NCBI GenBank assembly: GCA_965221855.1
Contig: CBDCSV010000001.1
Coordinates: 529,921 to 593,920 of the forward strand
Source: JAJDXO01 sp965221855
GTDB taxonomy: Bacteria; Pseudomonadota; Alphaproteobacteria; Rhodospirillales; UBA2165
DNA: 64,000 nucleotides
Direction: 5' to 3'
In this document: piece by piece, positions 53,277 through 62,499 of the stretch
How positions within the stretch are numbered: the stretch's first letter is position 1
Layout: each line of letters begins with the position of its first letter
Position numbers and translations under genes: made by a program
Notes under the pieces: generated by a model
What the model saw: the letters and a program-made list of their open reading frames with translations, nothing else
Told to the model about the DNA's origin: nothing
Databases searched by the model: none

Positions 53277-54556
53277 GGTGACGTAAAAATTTATGTGTCA
53301 GTTGGGAATGGGGTACTCCCTGTGGTTTACGACAACCGCAAGAAGGAGCACCCCGATGCCACAGCAAGCTGTAACGATTGAGAACCTACCACAAGCCTTT
53401 GAGGTGGTGAAGGAGATGCAAGCAGGCGGATTGGACTGGGGCGAGGGTTATCGCCCGCTTGGCCGCCAGGCGCTGGCCGAGATCATCGAGGGCCGGATGG
53501 CCGAGGCGGTGGATCGCTGGCTCGACGGCCTCGATGGCAGCGCTATGCGCGACCGGCGCAACGGCACCTACCGGCGCCGCCTGCTCAGCGAGCTCGGCGA
53601 CATCGAGCTCAACGTGCCGCGCACCCGGCACTTCTGCCCGACCGAGGTTCTGAAGAGCTACGCAAGGCGCGCTCCAGAGATCGACCGCGCCATCCTGGCC
53701 GGCTTCGTGCTGGGGCTCTCGACCCGCAAGGTCGGCGAGGTCCTGCTTGCCCTGCTCGGGCGTCCGGTCTCGGCCGCGACGGTGAGCCGGGTCGCCAAGA
53801 CCCTCGATCTGTCGGTCGCCGCATTCCACCGCCGGCCGCTGAAGAACGCCTACAAGGCGCTGATGCTCGACGGCGTGGTGCTGGCCTGCAAGACCGGCGC
53901 CGGCGCGCTCAGGAGGCCGGTCCTGGTGGCGCTGGGCATACGGCACGACGGCAAGAAGGAGATTATCGACTTCCAACTCGCCGCCAGCGAGAGCGCCGCG
54001 GAGTGGGAGCGCTTCCTCACCGCGTTGCACCGCCGCGGCCTCACCGGCGAGGGCCTTGAGATGATCTGCGTTGATGGCGGCCAAGGCCTGCTCGCCGCCT
54101 TGCCGATCGTCTATCACGGCATCCCCGTTCAGAGGTGCTGGGCGCACAAAATCAGGAACATCCTCAACAAGGTCCGCGTAGCCGACCAGCAGGCCGTCAA
54201 GGCCGACGTCCACGCCGTCATGAATGCCCCCAACCGCCGCAAGGCCGAGACCGCCGCCCGCCGCTTCGCCGACGCCTGGGAAGATACCTACCCCAAGGCC
54301 GTCGCCTGCCTGCGCAACGACCTCGACGACCTGCTCACCTGCTTCCGCTACAAGGACCTCGCCGAGCGAAAGCAGGTCAGGACCACCAATGCCATCGAAC
54401 GGAGGTTCCGCGAGGTTCGCAGACGAACCCGGCCCATGGGAACCTTCAAGGATAAAACCTCAATGGACCGCATCCTCTACGCGGTCTTCATTCACGAAAA
54501 CAAGTCTCAGGGAATCAGTACCCCAGTCTCCCTGACACATAACTCTTGACGTTACC
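53277..54556 (+). mobile_element. IS256-family insertion sequence, copy 2, complete
   Basis: A 1280-bp element, the same length as copy 1, with a perfect 8-bp target duplication TTCCGTGA (53269-53276 and 54557-54564). The left end reads GGTGACGTAAAAATTTATGT (one base different in the first four from copy 1), the right end GGTAACGTCAAGAGTTATGT. Its second half differs from copy 1 at many positions. Confidence 0.93.
53356..54549 (+). CDS. IS256-family transposase, copy 2
   Basis: A 397-residue transposase, identical to copy 1 up to about residue 248 and then different (for example RVADQQAVKADVHAVMNAPN where copy 1 has RKTDQEAVKADVHDVMNADT). The DDE core and the C-terminal TTNAIERRFREVRRRTRPMG are intact. 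It is the full-length form of the plus-oriented variant that appears again at the right edge. Confidence 0.93.
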   Translation: MPQQAVTIENLPQAFEVVKEMQAGGLDWGEGYRPLGRQALAEIIEGRMAEAVDRWLDGLDGSAMRDRRNGTYRRRLLSELGDIELNVPRTRHFCPTEVLKSYARRAPEIDRAILAGFVLGLSTRKVGEVLLALLGRPVSAATVSRVAKTLDLSVAAFHRRPLKNAYKALMLDGVVLACKTGAGALRRPVLVALGIRHDGKKEIIDFQLAASESAAEWERFLTALHRRGLTGEGLEMICVDGGQGLLAALPIVYHGIPVQRCWAHKIRNILNKVRVADQQAVKADVHAVMNAPNRRKAETAARRFADAWEDTYPKAVACLRNDLDDLLTCFRYKDLAERKQVRTTNAIERRFREVRRRTRPMGTFKDKTSMDRILYAVFIHENKSQGISTPVSLTHNS

Positions 54557-54600
54557 TTCCGTGAGACCGGGTTGCGTCCCCTCCCCCCTTTCCAGCCTTC

Positions 54601-54615
54601 GTAGCCGAAGGCTAC
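54601..54615. repeat. Short hairpin repeat GTAGCC-GAA-GGCTAC
   Basis: GTAGCC (54601-54606) and GGCTAC (54610-54615) form a perfect stem around GAA, extended by CTTC/TTCGG flanks. It belongs to the same kind of structured intergenic sequence as at 50426-50567 and 54928-55000. Confidence 0.45.
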
Positions 54616-54655
54616 TTCGGCGGAGTAGGCCGGGGGGCGAGGTTTGAAAATGGTC

Positions 54656-54724
54656 CCCTCTCCCCCTTCTTCAGGGGGAGAGGGTTAGGGTGAGGGGGTC
54701 ATAAAATTATGAGGGTGAGGGGGT
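54656..54724 (+). repeat. Dispersed hairpin-plus-tail repeat, copy 2
   Basis: CCCTCTCCCCCT (54656-54667) pairs with AGGGGGAGAGGG (54673-54684) around TCTTC, followed by the 12-mer GGGTGAGGGGGT at 54688-54699 and again at 54713-54724, with CATAA/TTATG between them. Confidence 0.6.
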
Positions 54725-54814
54725 GATTCGGCAAATTCACGACCCCACCCCGAACAAGCCTATTGGCGCGCCAACGGCGAAGGGCTATTAGAAGCGCCCG
54801 GACAGACCCCTCGC

Positions 54815-54905
54815 GGAGAGGTGGCTGAGTGGTCGAAAGCGGCGGTCTTGAAAACCGTTGAGGGTTCATAGCCCTCCGGGGGTTCGAATCCCTCCCTCTC
54901 CGCCA
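54815..54905 (+). tRNA. tRNA-Ser (anticodon TGA)
   Basis: The acceptor stem GGAGAGG (54815-54821) pairs with CCTCTCC (54895-54901), followed by G and an encoded CCA. The anticodon loop CTTGAAA gives TGA. The long variable arm typical of serine tRNA is present. There is no integrase or attachment duplication next to it. Confidence 0.97.
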
Positions 54906-54927
54906 GCCTTCGCTCTTCGAGCTACGG

Positions 54928-55000
54928 CTGGCTTACGCCAGTTAGCCTGACGTAGCTTGATTAGAGCGAGGCTGCCCTCCGTAGCTTTAGCGAAGGAGGG
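54928..55000. repeat. Structured intergenic repeat after tRNA-Ser
   Basis: Two hairpins: CTGGC (54928-54932) with GCCAG (54937-54941) around TTAC, and CCCTCC (54975-54980) with GGAGGG (54995-55000). The sequence also repeats GTAGCTT twice (near 54952 and 54981). It fills the gap between tRNA-Ser and the ankyrin gene. Confidence 0.45.
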
Positions 55001-55074
55001 CTGGTGGAGCGACGATGCCCCCTAACGTCGTTGCGCGGGCGACGCACCGGCCGAATAGACTGAAAGGACCTTCC

Positions 55075-56388
55075 ATGCTTCGACTGCTTGCCGCCGGTGC
55101 ACTTGCCTTGGCCCTGACCGGCCCGGCCCATGCGCAACCCGATTGCGCGTCGTGGAACACGAAGGAGTTCTTCGAGGCCGCCACCGGCGCGGATGTGGGG
55201 CGGTGCCTTGGCGCCGGGGCAAACATTGACGCTCGAGCCGAACGCGGCTGGACCCCGCTGCACGCAGCGGCGGTGGCCGGCACCGCCGAGACCGTCAACG
55301 CCTTGCTTGACGCCGGGGCAAACATCGAAGCGCGAAACGAAAACGGCGTGACCCCGCTGCACGCGGCGGTGACGGCCGGCGCCGCCGAGACAGTCAATTC
55401 CCTGCTTGAAGCCGGGGCGGACACCGAAGCGCGAGCCAAAGGCGGCGCGACCCCACTGCACGCGGCGGCGATGATCGGCGCCGCCGAGAACGTCAATGCC
55501 TTACGCGGCCTGACCTCGCTGCATGGGGCGGGGGAGCGCGGTGGCGCCGAGACAGTCAATGCCTTGCTTGACGCCGGGGCGAACATTGAAGCGCAAGCCC
55601 TATACGGCATGACCCCGCTGCACGCGGCGGTGCTGCGCGGCGGCACCGAGACCGTCAATGCCCTGCTTCAGGCCGGGGCGAACATTGAAGCGCGATTCGT
55701 AGACGGCTGGACCCCGGTGCACGTGGCGGGGGCGCGCGGCACCGCCGAGACCGTCAACGCCTTGCTTGACGCCGGAGCGAACATCGAAGCGCGAACCGAA
55801 CGCGGCTGGACCCCGCTGCACGTGGCGGCGTGGCGCGGCGGCGCCGGGACCGTGAACGCCTTGCTTGACGCCGGGGCAGACATAGAAGCGCGAGACGAGC
55901 GCAGCCGGACCCCACTGCACGCGGCGGGGGGGCGCGGCACAGCCGAGACCGTGAACGCCTTGCTTGACGCCCGGGCGGATATCGAAGCGCGGGACGAAGA
56001 CGGCGGAACCCCGCTGCACGCGGCGGGAGGGCGCGGTACCGCCGGGACCGTCAACGCCTTGCTTGACGCCGGCGCGGACATTGAGGCGCGAACCAAAAAC
56101 GGCCGGACCCCGCTGCACGGGGCGGCGGCGCGCGCCACCGCCGGGACCGTCAACGCGTTGCTTGACGCCGGGGCGGACATCGAAGCACGGGACGAGCGCG
56201 GCTGGACCCCGCTGCACGCGGCGGCTCTTGATGGCGGCGCCGAGACTGTCAACGTCTTGCTTGACGCCGGGGCGAACGCTGCGGCGCGAACCAAGGGCGG
56301 CCAGACCCCGTTCGATTGGGCTGACATCAACCACAAATTAAAGAACAAGGATGCCTATCGGCGTCTCGATGAGGCGCGGTTCCGGTAA
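55075..56388 (+). CDS. Secreted ankyrin-repeat protein
   Basis: A 437-residue protein with a signal peptide (MLRLLAAGALALALTGPAHA, cleaved after about residue 21) and then about 11 ankyrin repeats of 33 residues from residue 55 on, each near TPLHAAAxxGxAETVNALLD and AGANIEAR. The third unit is about 12 residues short (GAAENVNALRGLTSLHGAG), an in-frame deletion that joins two units. The DNA repeats are also very similar, suggesting recent expansion or recombination. It is probably periplasmic or secreted. Partners are unknown. AAAGGACC lies just upstream of the ATG. Confidence 0.88.
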   Translation: MLRLLAAGALALALTGPAHAQPDCASWNTKEFFEAATGADVGRCLGAGANIDARAERGWTPLHAAAVAGTAETVNALLDAGANIEARNENGVTPLHAAVTAGAAETVNSLLEAGADTEARAKGGATPLHAAAMIGAAENVNALRGLTSLHGAGERGGAETVNALLDAGANIEAQALYGMTPLHAAVLRGGTETVNALLQAGANIEARFVDGWTPVHVAGARGTAETVNALLDAGANIEARTERGWTPLHVAAWRGGAGTVNALLDAGADIEARDERSRTPLHAAGGRGTAETVNALLDARADIEARDEDGGTPLHAAGGRGTAGTVNALLDAGADIEARTKNGRTPLHGAAARATAGTVNALLDAGADIEARDERGWTPLHAAALDGGAETVNVLLDAGANAAARTKGGQTPFDWADINHKLKNKDAYRRLDEARFR

Positions 56389-56575
56389 CTTTCACGCACC
56401 CAGCCAATGGGCACGCCGGAACCGGCTGGCCGCCGGACCCATGATCCTTCAATGCACCCATCCCAAGTGCGTTCCGCCGCCCGACGGAAGGGCGGTCACA
56501 CACGCCCCCCTCGCCGTCTTGCTGGCGCCGCGATCGCTATGTAGATTTGGGCACGAAAGACCGGAGGATTTGACC

Positions 56576-57735
56576 ATGAGCGATGCCGGGGACGGCGCCA
56601 TCACCCTTGGGATCGAGGAGGAGTTCTTCCTCGTCGATCCGGTTTCGGGCGACCTGCTGGCCGACCCGGACCCCGCCCTCTTCGAGGCGTGCGAGGCGGC
56701 GGCGGGGCCGCACAAGATCGTCCGCGAGCTGCTGCGCGCGCAGATCGAGACCAACACGCGGGTGTGCGCCTCGGTCGCGGAGCTCCGCGAGGCGCTGGGC
56801 GAGACCCGGCGCATCGTCCTCGAGGCGGCGGAGCGCCACGGCGCGACGCTGATGGCCGCCTCCACCCATCCCTTCGCTTCGTGGCAGGCGCAGATGCCGA
56901 CGCCGCGCGAGCGCTACGAACGTTTCGCGATGACCTTCCAGGACAACGTGCACCGATTCCTCATCGGCGGCATGCACATCCACGCCGGCTTCGGCGACGC
57001 GGATTCGCGCATCCGGGTGATGACCGCGCTCAGGCGCTACCTGCCGGTGCTGCATGCGCTGTCGACCTCTTCGCCTTTCAGCGACGGGCGCGAGACCGGG
57101 TTCAAGTCCTGGCGGCTGACGCTGGTCGGCAACCTGCCCCGCACCGGGCTGCCGGGACCGCTCGGCTCGCGGGCGGACTACGACCGGCTGCTCGACGAGT
57201 ACCGCTCGATGCGCTTCGTCAACGACGGGAGCGAGCTGTGGTGGGATATCCGCCCCTCCCACGCCTTCCCGACGTGGAGATGCGGATCTGCGACGTGTGC
57301 ACGCGCATCGAGGACGCGGTATGCATCGCCGCGCTTTATGCCTCGCTCATCCGGATGCTGCTGCGACGCGACCGGGAGGGAACCCTGCCGCCGGAGCCGC
57401 TCACCGAGATCGTCGCGGAAAACCGCTGGGTCGCGCAGCGCTACGGGGTGCTGGCCTTCTTCGGCGACGCGGCGAGCGACGACGGGCGGGTCGATATCCA
57501 CGACGTGGTGACCGGGCTGGTCGCGGAGCTCGCCGAGGACGCCCGGGCGCTCGGCTGCGAGGCGGAGACCCGCCGCGCCCTCGATATCGTGCGCGAGGGC
57601 TCCGGGGCGGACCGGCAGGTCGACCTCTACCGCCTGCGCCTCCTGGAAGGCGACACCGAGGCCGAGGCGCTTCGCCAAGTGGTCGACCTGGTGCTCGCCG
57701 AATCGCGGGAGGGAACCGGCCTCGAAAGCGGCTGA
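56576..57735 (+). pseudogene. YbdK-type carboxylate-amine ligase, frameshifted
   Basis: A gene of the GCS2/YbdK family of ATP-dependent carboxylate-amine ligases. The first part has LGIEEEFFLVDPVSG, LIGGMHIHAGFGDAD and ELWWDIRPSHAFPT. The frame then ends abruptly in arginine-rich nonsense, while a second frame, offset by one base, carries on with EMRICDVCTRIEDAVCIAAL to the stop at 57735. The sequence at about 57271 reads CCGACGTGGAGATG; adding one C after ACG restores PTLEMRICD. So one base is missing. The start at 56576 has GGAGG eight bases upstream. It may be a decayed gene or an error. Confidence 0.82.
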
Positions 57736-57770
57736 CGCAGCCGCGCTGCGATTCCCCTCGCCATCGTGTC

Positions 57771-57796
57771 CCCTCTCCCCCCGAAGGGGGAGAGGG
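57771..57796. repeat. Dispersed hairpin repeat, copy 3
   Basis: CCCTCTCCCCC (57771-57781) pairs with GGGGGAGAGGG (57786-57796) around CGAA, followed by a GGCGC/GCGCC hairpin. It sits between two convergent genes and may act as a bidirectional terminator-like element. It shares its stem with the copy at 54656. Confidence 0.55.
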
Positions 57797-57846
57797 TGGC
57801 GCTTTAGCGCCGCAAAACTCCTATGGCGGCCAATAGAGGCCGCACC

Positions 57847-58701
57847 CTACGCCGGCGTCACGCCGCGCAGGCGCTCGCTGCGCCGCCGCAGCAGCTCGAT
57901 GGTGGTCATCACCGCGACGGAGAAGACGATCAGCAGGGTCGCGACGGCCAGGATCGTCGGGCTGATCTCCTCGCGGATTCCGGCCCACATCTGGCGCGGA
58001 ATGGTCTGCTGCTCGACGCTGGCCACGAACAGCACCACCACGACCTCGTCGAAGGAGGTGACGAAGGCGAAGAGCGCGCCGGCGACCACGCCGGGCAGGA
58101 TGAGCGGCATGACGACCTTGAGGAAGACCCGCGCCGGGCCGGCGCCGCACATGGCCGCGGCCCGGGTCATCGAGTGGTCGAAGCCGATCAGGGTGGCGGT
58201 CACCGTAATGACGACGAAGGGCGTGCCGAGCGCCGTATGGGCCAGGATGATGCCGAGATAGGTGCCGGTCAGGCCGATCCGGGCATAGAAGAAGAAGATG
58301 CCGGCCGCGGTGATGACCAGCGGCACGATCATCGGCGAGATCAGAAGGCCCATGATGAAGGCGCGGAACGGCATATGCGGACGCGAAAGCCCGAGGGCCG
58401 CGACGGTGCCGAGCGCCGTCGCCAGAACCGTCGCGCAGACGGCGATGAAAAGCGAGTTGACGATCGACTGGCGCCAGATTTCCCGGCTCCAGAAATCCTC
58501 GTACCAGCGGAGCGAGAAGGCGTCCCTTTCGAGCGCCAGCATCTCTTCGGTGAAAGTGAAGTAGGGCAGCGAATTGAACGACAGCGGGATGATGACGACC
58601 AGGGGGGCGATCAGGAACGCGAACACGGCGGCGCAAATGGCGATGAAGGCATAGTGCCAGATGCGTTCGAGGGGGCTCGCGTAGGCGGGAAGTTTCAGCA
58701 T
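57847..58701 (-). CDS. ABC transporter permease, polyamine (PotC) type
   Basis: A 284-residue inner-membrane protein with six helices. The permease loop is the EAA-like SMTRAAAMCGAGPARVFLKV and VMPLILPGVVAGALFAFVTS. It resembles PotC/PotI of spermidine/putrescine uptake. It is the last gene of a four-gene transporter and starts seven bases after the other permease stops. Confidence 0.88.
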   Translation of the reverse strand: MLKLPAYASPLERIWHYAFIAICAAVFAFLIAPLVVIIPLSFNSLPYFTFTEEMLALERDAFSLRWYEDFWSREIWRQSIVNSLFIAVCATVLATALGTVAALGLSRPHMPFRAFIMGLLISPMIVPLVITAAGIFFFYARIGLTGTYLGIILAHTALGTPFVVITVTATLIGFDHSMTRAAAMCGAGPARVFLKVVMPLILPGVVAGALFAFVTSFDEVVVVLFVASVEQQTIPRQMWAGIREEISPTILAVATLLIVFSVAVMTTIELLRRRSERLRGVTPA

Positions 58702-58708
58702 GGCCGTC

Positions 58709-59989
58709 CTATCTCAGCTTCAGCCGCTCGAGGCCGACCAGCCTGTTGTAGACCCAATAGAGGATCAGCACGCCGGACAACAGGAGGGTGCCGAGCGCCG
58801 CGGCCAGGCCCCAGTTGAGGGACCGCTGCATGTGGTAGGCGATGAAGTTGGAGATCATCATGCCGTCCTGTCCGCCGACCAGGGCCGGGGTGATGTAGTA
58901 GCCGATGGCCAGGATGAAGACGAGCAGGCAGCCCGCCCCGACCCCCGGCAGGGTGTTGGGCGCGTAGACCCGCCGGAAGGCGTAGTGGCGGCTGGCGCCG
59001 AGGGACATGGCGGCGCGCATGTAGATCGGCGGGATGGTCTTCATCACGCTGTAGAGGGGCAGGATCATGAACGGCAGCAGGATCTGCGTCATGGCGATCA
59101 CCGTGCCCTGGGCGTTGAAAATCAGCTGGATGCGCCCACCGTCGTCGATGATGCCGCTCCAGACGAGAATGTCGTTGATGATGCCTTCGGTCTGCAGCAG
59201 CACGATCCACGAGGTGGTGCGCACCAGAAGCGACGTCCAGAACGGCAGCAGCACGAGGATCATGAGGACGTTGGAGACCCTCAGCGGCAGGATCGACAGC
59301 AGATAGGCGACCGGAAATCCCAGGACGAGGCAGGCGGCGGTGATGACGACCGACATCCAAAGGGTCTGGATGAAATTGCCGACGTAGATCCGCCGGACTT
59401 CGGGCTGCGGGACGATGTTGCCGTTCACGTCATAGCGCCGGTCAACGGCGGCGAGATACTGCACGCCGGTAATGCGCTTCCCCAATCGCTGAATGGCCGC
59501 CCAGGTCTCCGGGTCGGCCCAGTCCTCGTCCAGGCCGATGAGAGCTTCCTTGAAGGGCGCTTCCAGGCGCTGGGCCCGGCGGCCGGTGCGGGTGACGGTG
59601 CTGCGCAAACCGCCGGTTTCGTAATTCAGGCGGGTCGCCAGCCGTCCGATGGTGCGGTTCCGGCGCGCCTCGGCGAGGTCGGCCGCGAGGGCGGCGAAAA
59701 CCGCCTCGTCCGGCGGCTCGCCGCGGTCGTCCCAGGCTTCGAGGGCGGCGACGGTGCGCGGCATGTTGTCGGCGACGATCGGGTTGTCGACCGAGCGGAA
59801 CAGCATCAGGGCGATGGGGAAGAGGAAGGTGACGCCGATGAACAGCAGCAGCGGCAGGACGAGCAGCAGAGCCTTGATCCGCCGCATACGCTCGGCGCGC
59901 GCCAAGGCGGATTTCAGCGGGCGGCCGTCGGCGGTGGTGAGCGGCCCGTCCGCCGGCGGCGCCGCGCCCGTTGTCATTGCATCGGTCAT
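58709..59989 (-). CDS. ABC transporter permease, polyamine (PotB) type, with large insert
   Basis: A 426-residue permease. The first helix (about residues 39-58) is followed by an insert of about 130 mostly soluble residues rich in charged amino acids, then five helices and the permease loop IYMRAAMSLGASRHYAFRRV. The insert is longer than in E. coli PotB but is found in related Alphaproteobacteria. The ATG at 59989 is chosen; one at 59977 is also possible. Confidence 0.86.
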   Translation of the reverse strand: MTDAMTTGAAPPADGPLTTADGRPLKSALARAERMRRIKALLLVLPLLLFIGVTFLFPIALMLFRSVDNPIVADNMPRTVAALEAWDDRGEPPDEAVFAALAADLAEARRNRTIGRLATRLNYETGGLRSTVTRTGRRAQRLEAPFKEALIGLDEDWADPETWAAIQRLGKRITGVQYLAAVDRRYDVNGNIVPQPEVRRIYVGNFIQTLWMSVVITAACLVLGFPVAYLLSILPLRVSNVLMILVLLPFWTSLLVRTTSWIVLLQTEGIINDILVWSGIIDDGGRIQLIFNAQGTVIAMTQILLPFMILPLYSVMKTIPPIYMRAAMSLGASRHYAFRRVYAPNTLPGVGAGCLLVFILAIGYYITPALVGGQDGMMISNFIAYHMQRSLNWGLAAALGTLLLSGVLILYWVYNRLVGLERLKLR

Positions 59990-60062
59990 GTCCCGGCGCA
60001 GGTATTCAGCCGGGAAGAGAGGAGAGGACGGCTGGACGGCCGCCCTCCCCCGCAACGGACGG

Positions 60063-61151
60063 TCACTTGGCGAGCCAGGCGTTGAAACGCTCGTTTAGCT
60101 CGTCCTGATAGTCGGCCCAGAACTCGAAGTTGTTCTGGAGCGCGTTCTTGAAATTCCCGGGCGCCGTCGGCATGTGCGGCCCCATGGGAATCCCGGCTTC
60201 GAAGTGCTTGCCGATCATGGCGACCGAGGACCGCCGCGCCGGGCCGTAGGAGATATAGCTGGCCTGATCCGCCAGGCGCTTGGTGTCGGTGGAGAACTTG
60301 ATGAACTCGACCGCCGCTTCCTTGTTCGGCGAGCCCTTCGGAATGCCCCAAAGGTCGATGTCCCAGACCTGACCGTCCCAGACGATCTCGAAGGCCTTCT
60401 TTTCGGTCGCGGCGGCATCGAAGATGCGTCCGTTGTAGGCCGTGGTCAGGGCGACCTCGCCGTCGGCCAGGAGCTGGGGCGGCTGCGCGCCGGTTTCCCA
60501 CCAGACGACATGGTCCTTGATGGTGTCCAGCTTGGCGAAGGCCCGGTCCACGCCCGCCGGCGTCGACAGCACTTCATAGACCTTGCCGGCCGGCTCGCCG
60601 TCGGCCATCAGGGCGAACTCCAGGTTCACCTTGGGGGTTTTGCGCATGCCGCGCTTGCCCGGAAACTTCCTGGTGTCGAAGAAGTCGGCGATGGTCGCGG
60701 GCTTCCCGCCGGTCATCCTGCTCGCATCAAAGGCGTAGATCGTCGACCAGAGGATCGTCGCCACGCCGCACTCGTGCAGCGTGCCGGCAATGAAATCCTT
60801 CTTGGCCGGCGTGCCGTCCGGCGCCGGCGGCAGGGCCGAAAGGTCGAGCTCTTCGAGCAGCCCTTCGTCGCAGCCGCGCACCACATCGGACAGTTCGAGA
60901 TCGACCACGTCCCAGGTCACCTTGCCGGCTTCGACCTGGGCCTTGATTTCCGCCAGGCCGCCGTTGTAGTTCTCGGCCAGGATATCGATGCCCTTCTTGG
61001 CCTTGTAGGGCTCGTGATAGGCCTTCACCTGGCTCATGGAGTAGGCGCCGCCCCAGGAGACGACGGTCAATTTGTCGGCGGCGGCCGCGGCCCCGGCCCA
61101 AAGGCCCAAGGCGGCGACGGCCGATATACTCGCGATCTGGAGTCGTTTCAT
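60063..61151 (-). CDS. ABC transporter substrate-binding protein, polyamine (PotD) type
   Basis: A 362-residue periplasmic binding protein with a clear signal peptide (ASISAVAALGLWAGAAAAA, cleaved near residue 24). The mature part starts DKLTVVSWGGAYSMSQVKAY, typical of the PotD/PotF family, with WDVVDLELSDVVRGCDEG and NFEFWADYQDELNERF. The ligand is probably a polyamine or a similar organic cation but is not proven. Confidence 0.88.
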   Translation of the reverse strand: MKRLQIASISAVAALGLWAGAAAAADKLTVVSWGGAYSMSQVKAYHEPYKAKKGIDILAENYNGGLAEIKAQVEAGKVTWDVVDLELSDVVRGCDEGLLEELDLSALPPAPDGTPAKKDFIAGTLHECGVATILWSTIYAFDASRMTGGKPATIADFFDTRKFPGKRGMRKTPKVNLEFALMADGEPAGKVYEVLSTPAGVDRAFAKLDTIKDHVVWWETGAQPPQLLADGEVALTTAYNGRIFDAAATEKKAFEIVWDGQVWDIDLWGIPKGSPNKEAAVEFIKFSTDTKRLADQASYISYGPARRSSVAMIGKHFEAGIPMGPHMPTAPGNFKNALQNNFEFWADYQDELNERFNAWLAK

Positions 61152-61252
61152 GGCTTTGTCATATCTCCTTGTTTACTGACGGTCTGTTTACTGGCGGTCG
61201 TTGCCGACGGCTTTGAACTCCTGCGGCACCCGGGCCGCGAAACGCGGACACG

Positions 61253-62347
61253 TCATGTGTCCAGCGCCCTGCAGTCGTCGATCTCCCAGCCCACGGTCAC
61301 GGTCGAGCCTTTCTTCAGGCTTGCGTGCCCCTGGGCGTTGGGGATTTTCACGATGAACTGATCCGTGCCGCACACGTTGACCCGCGTGCGGATGTGGTCG
61401 CCCAGGTAGGTCAGCTCCTCCACCCGGGCCTCGAAGCGGTTGGGCAGGCTGCCGGGCTCGGGGTCGATCACCACCCGCTCCGGGCGCAGCGAGAGGATCG
61501 TCGGCGCGCCGCTCCCCGATACGTTGACCGCCAGGGCCTGCATCTCGCCCTGGCCGTTTTCGAGCTCCACGCGGCAGTTGGTCCCGTTCATGTCGCGGAC
61601 GCGGCCTCTCAGCCGGTTGTTCTCGCCGATGAATTGGGCGACGAAGGCGTTCTTCGGCTTCTCGTAGAGGTCGGCGGGCGGATCGATCTGCTGGATGACC
61701 CCGTCGTTGAGCACGGCGACGCGGTCCGACAGGGTCAGGGCCTCGCCCTGATCGTGGGTCACGTAGATCACCGTCACGCCCAGGCTCTCGTGAATGCGCT
61801 TGATCTCGTAGCGCATATGGTCGCGCAGCTGCTTGTCGAGCGCGCCGAGGGGCTCGTCCATCAGCACCAGGGCCGGTTCGAATACCAGGGCGCGGGCCAG
61901 CGCGACCCGCTGCTGCTGGCCGCCGGAGAGCTGGCCGGGGCGGCGGCGCCCGTAGCCGCCGAGCCGCACCATCTCCAGCGCCCGCTCGACCTTCTGTTGG
62001 ACGTCCGCCTTGCCGAGGCCGCGCACCTCCAGCGGGAAAGACAGGTTTTCACCCACCGTCATGTGGGGAAAGAGCGCGTAGTTCTGGAACACCATGCCGA
62101 TGCCGCGCTTGTGCGGCGGCAGGCTGTTGATGGGCTCGCCGCCGAGATGGATCGTGCCGTGGGTGACCGGCTCGAACCCGGCCAGCATCATCAGAATGGT
62201 GGTCTTGCCGGAGCCGGAGGGCCCCAGCAGCGTCAGGAACTCGCCGGGGGCGATATCGAGATTGAGATCCTTGACGACGAGCGTTTCGCCGTCGTAGGTT
62301 TTTTGAACCTCGCGGAAACGAACGAGAGGGTCGTTCTGGCCTATCAT
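61253..62347 (-). CDS. ABC transporter ATP-binding protein, polyamine (PotA) type
   Basis: A 364-residue ATPase. Walker A is LLGPSGSGKTTILMMLAG, the Q-loop VFQNYALFPHM, the signature QLSGGQQQRVALARAL, Walker B LVLMDEPLGAL and the switch histidine YVTHDQGEALTLSDR. A TOBE domain (about residues 285-355) closes the protein. It is the first gene of the transporter series. An IS256 remnant starts 153 bases upstream of its start. Confidence 0.93.
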   Translation of the reverse strand: MIGQNDPLVRFREVQKTYDGETLVVKDLNLDIAPGEFLTLLGPSGSGKTTILMMLAGFEPVTHGTIHLGGEPINSLPPHKRGIGMVFQNYALFPHMTVGENLSFPLEVRGLGKADVQQKVERALEMVRLGGYGRRRPGQLSGGQQQRVALARALVFEPALVLMDEPLGALDKQLRDHMRYEIKRIHESLGVTVIYVTHDQGEALTLSDRVAVLNDGVIQQIDPPADLYEKPKNAFVAQFIGENNRLRGRVRDMNGTNCRVELENGQGEMQALAVNVSGSGAPTILSLRPERVVIDPEPGSLPNRFEARVEELTYLGDHIRTRVNVCGTDQFIVKIPNAQGHASLKKGSTVTVGWEIDDCRALDT

Positions 62348-62499
62348 GTCCGCCTCGGCCTCCTTGGCCTTCCATGCTCTGCCCGCGCGGCCGTTTGGTC
62401 GTTCGTCCGCCGCCGTCCTTTGTCACGCAAGGATCACACCCTTGCGCTCGCGCGAATTTTCCCTTTTCGGGCGTGCGAAAGCAAGCCCCTCCCAGGGCG
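62348..62499. other. Short upstream region of the polyamine transporter
   Basis: About 150 bases between potA-like and the IS256 remnant. It contains CTTGCGCTCGCGCGAA and TTCGGGCGTGCGAAAGCAAG, an imperfect inverted repeat around TTTTCCCTT, which may be a control site. No gene seen. Confidence 0.35.

Noticed and set aside
54815..54905. tRNA-Ser as an attachment site of an integrated island
   Set aside because: No integrase gene and no repeat of the tRNA 3' end were found within the window.
55250..56290. A 99-bp tandem repeat array that could be taken for CRISPR
   Set aside because: There are no spacers, the period is 99 bases, and it translates as ankyrin repeats in one continuous frame.
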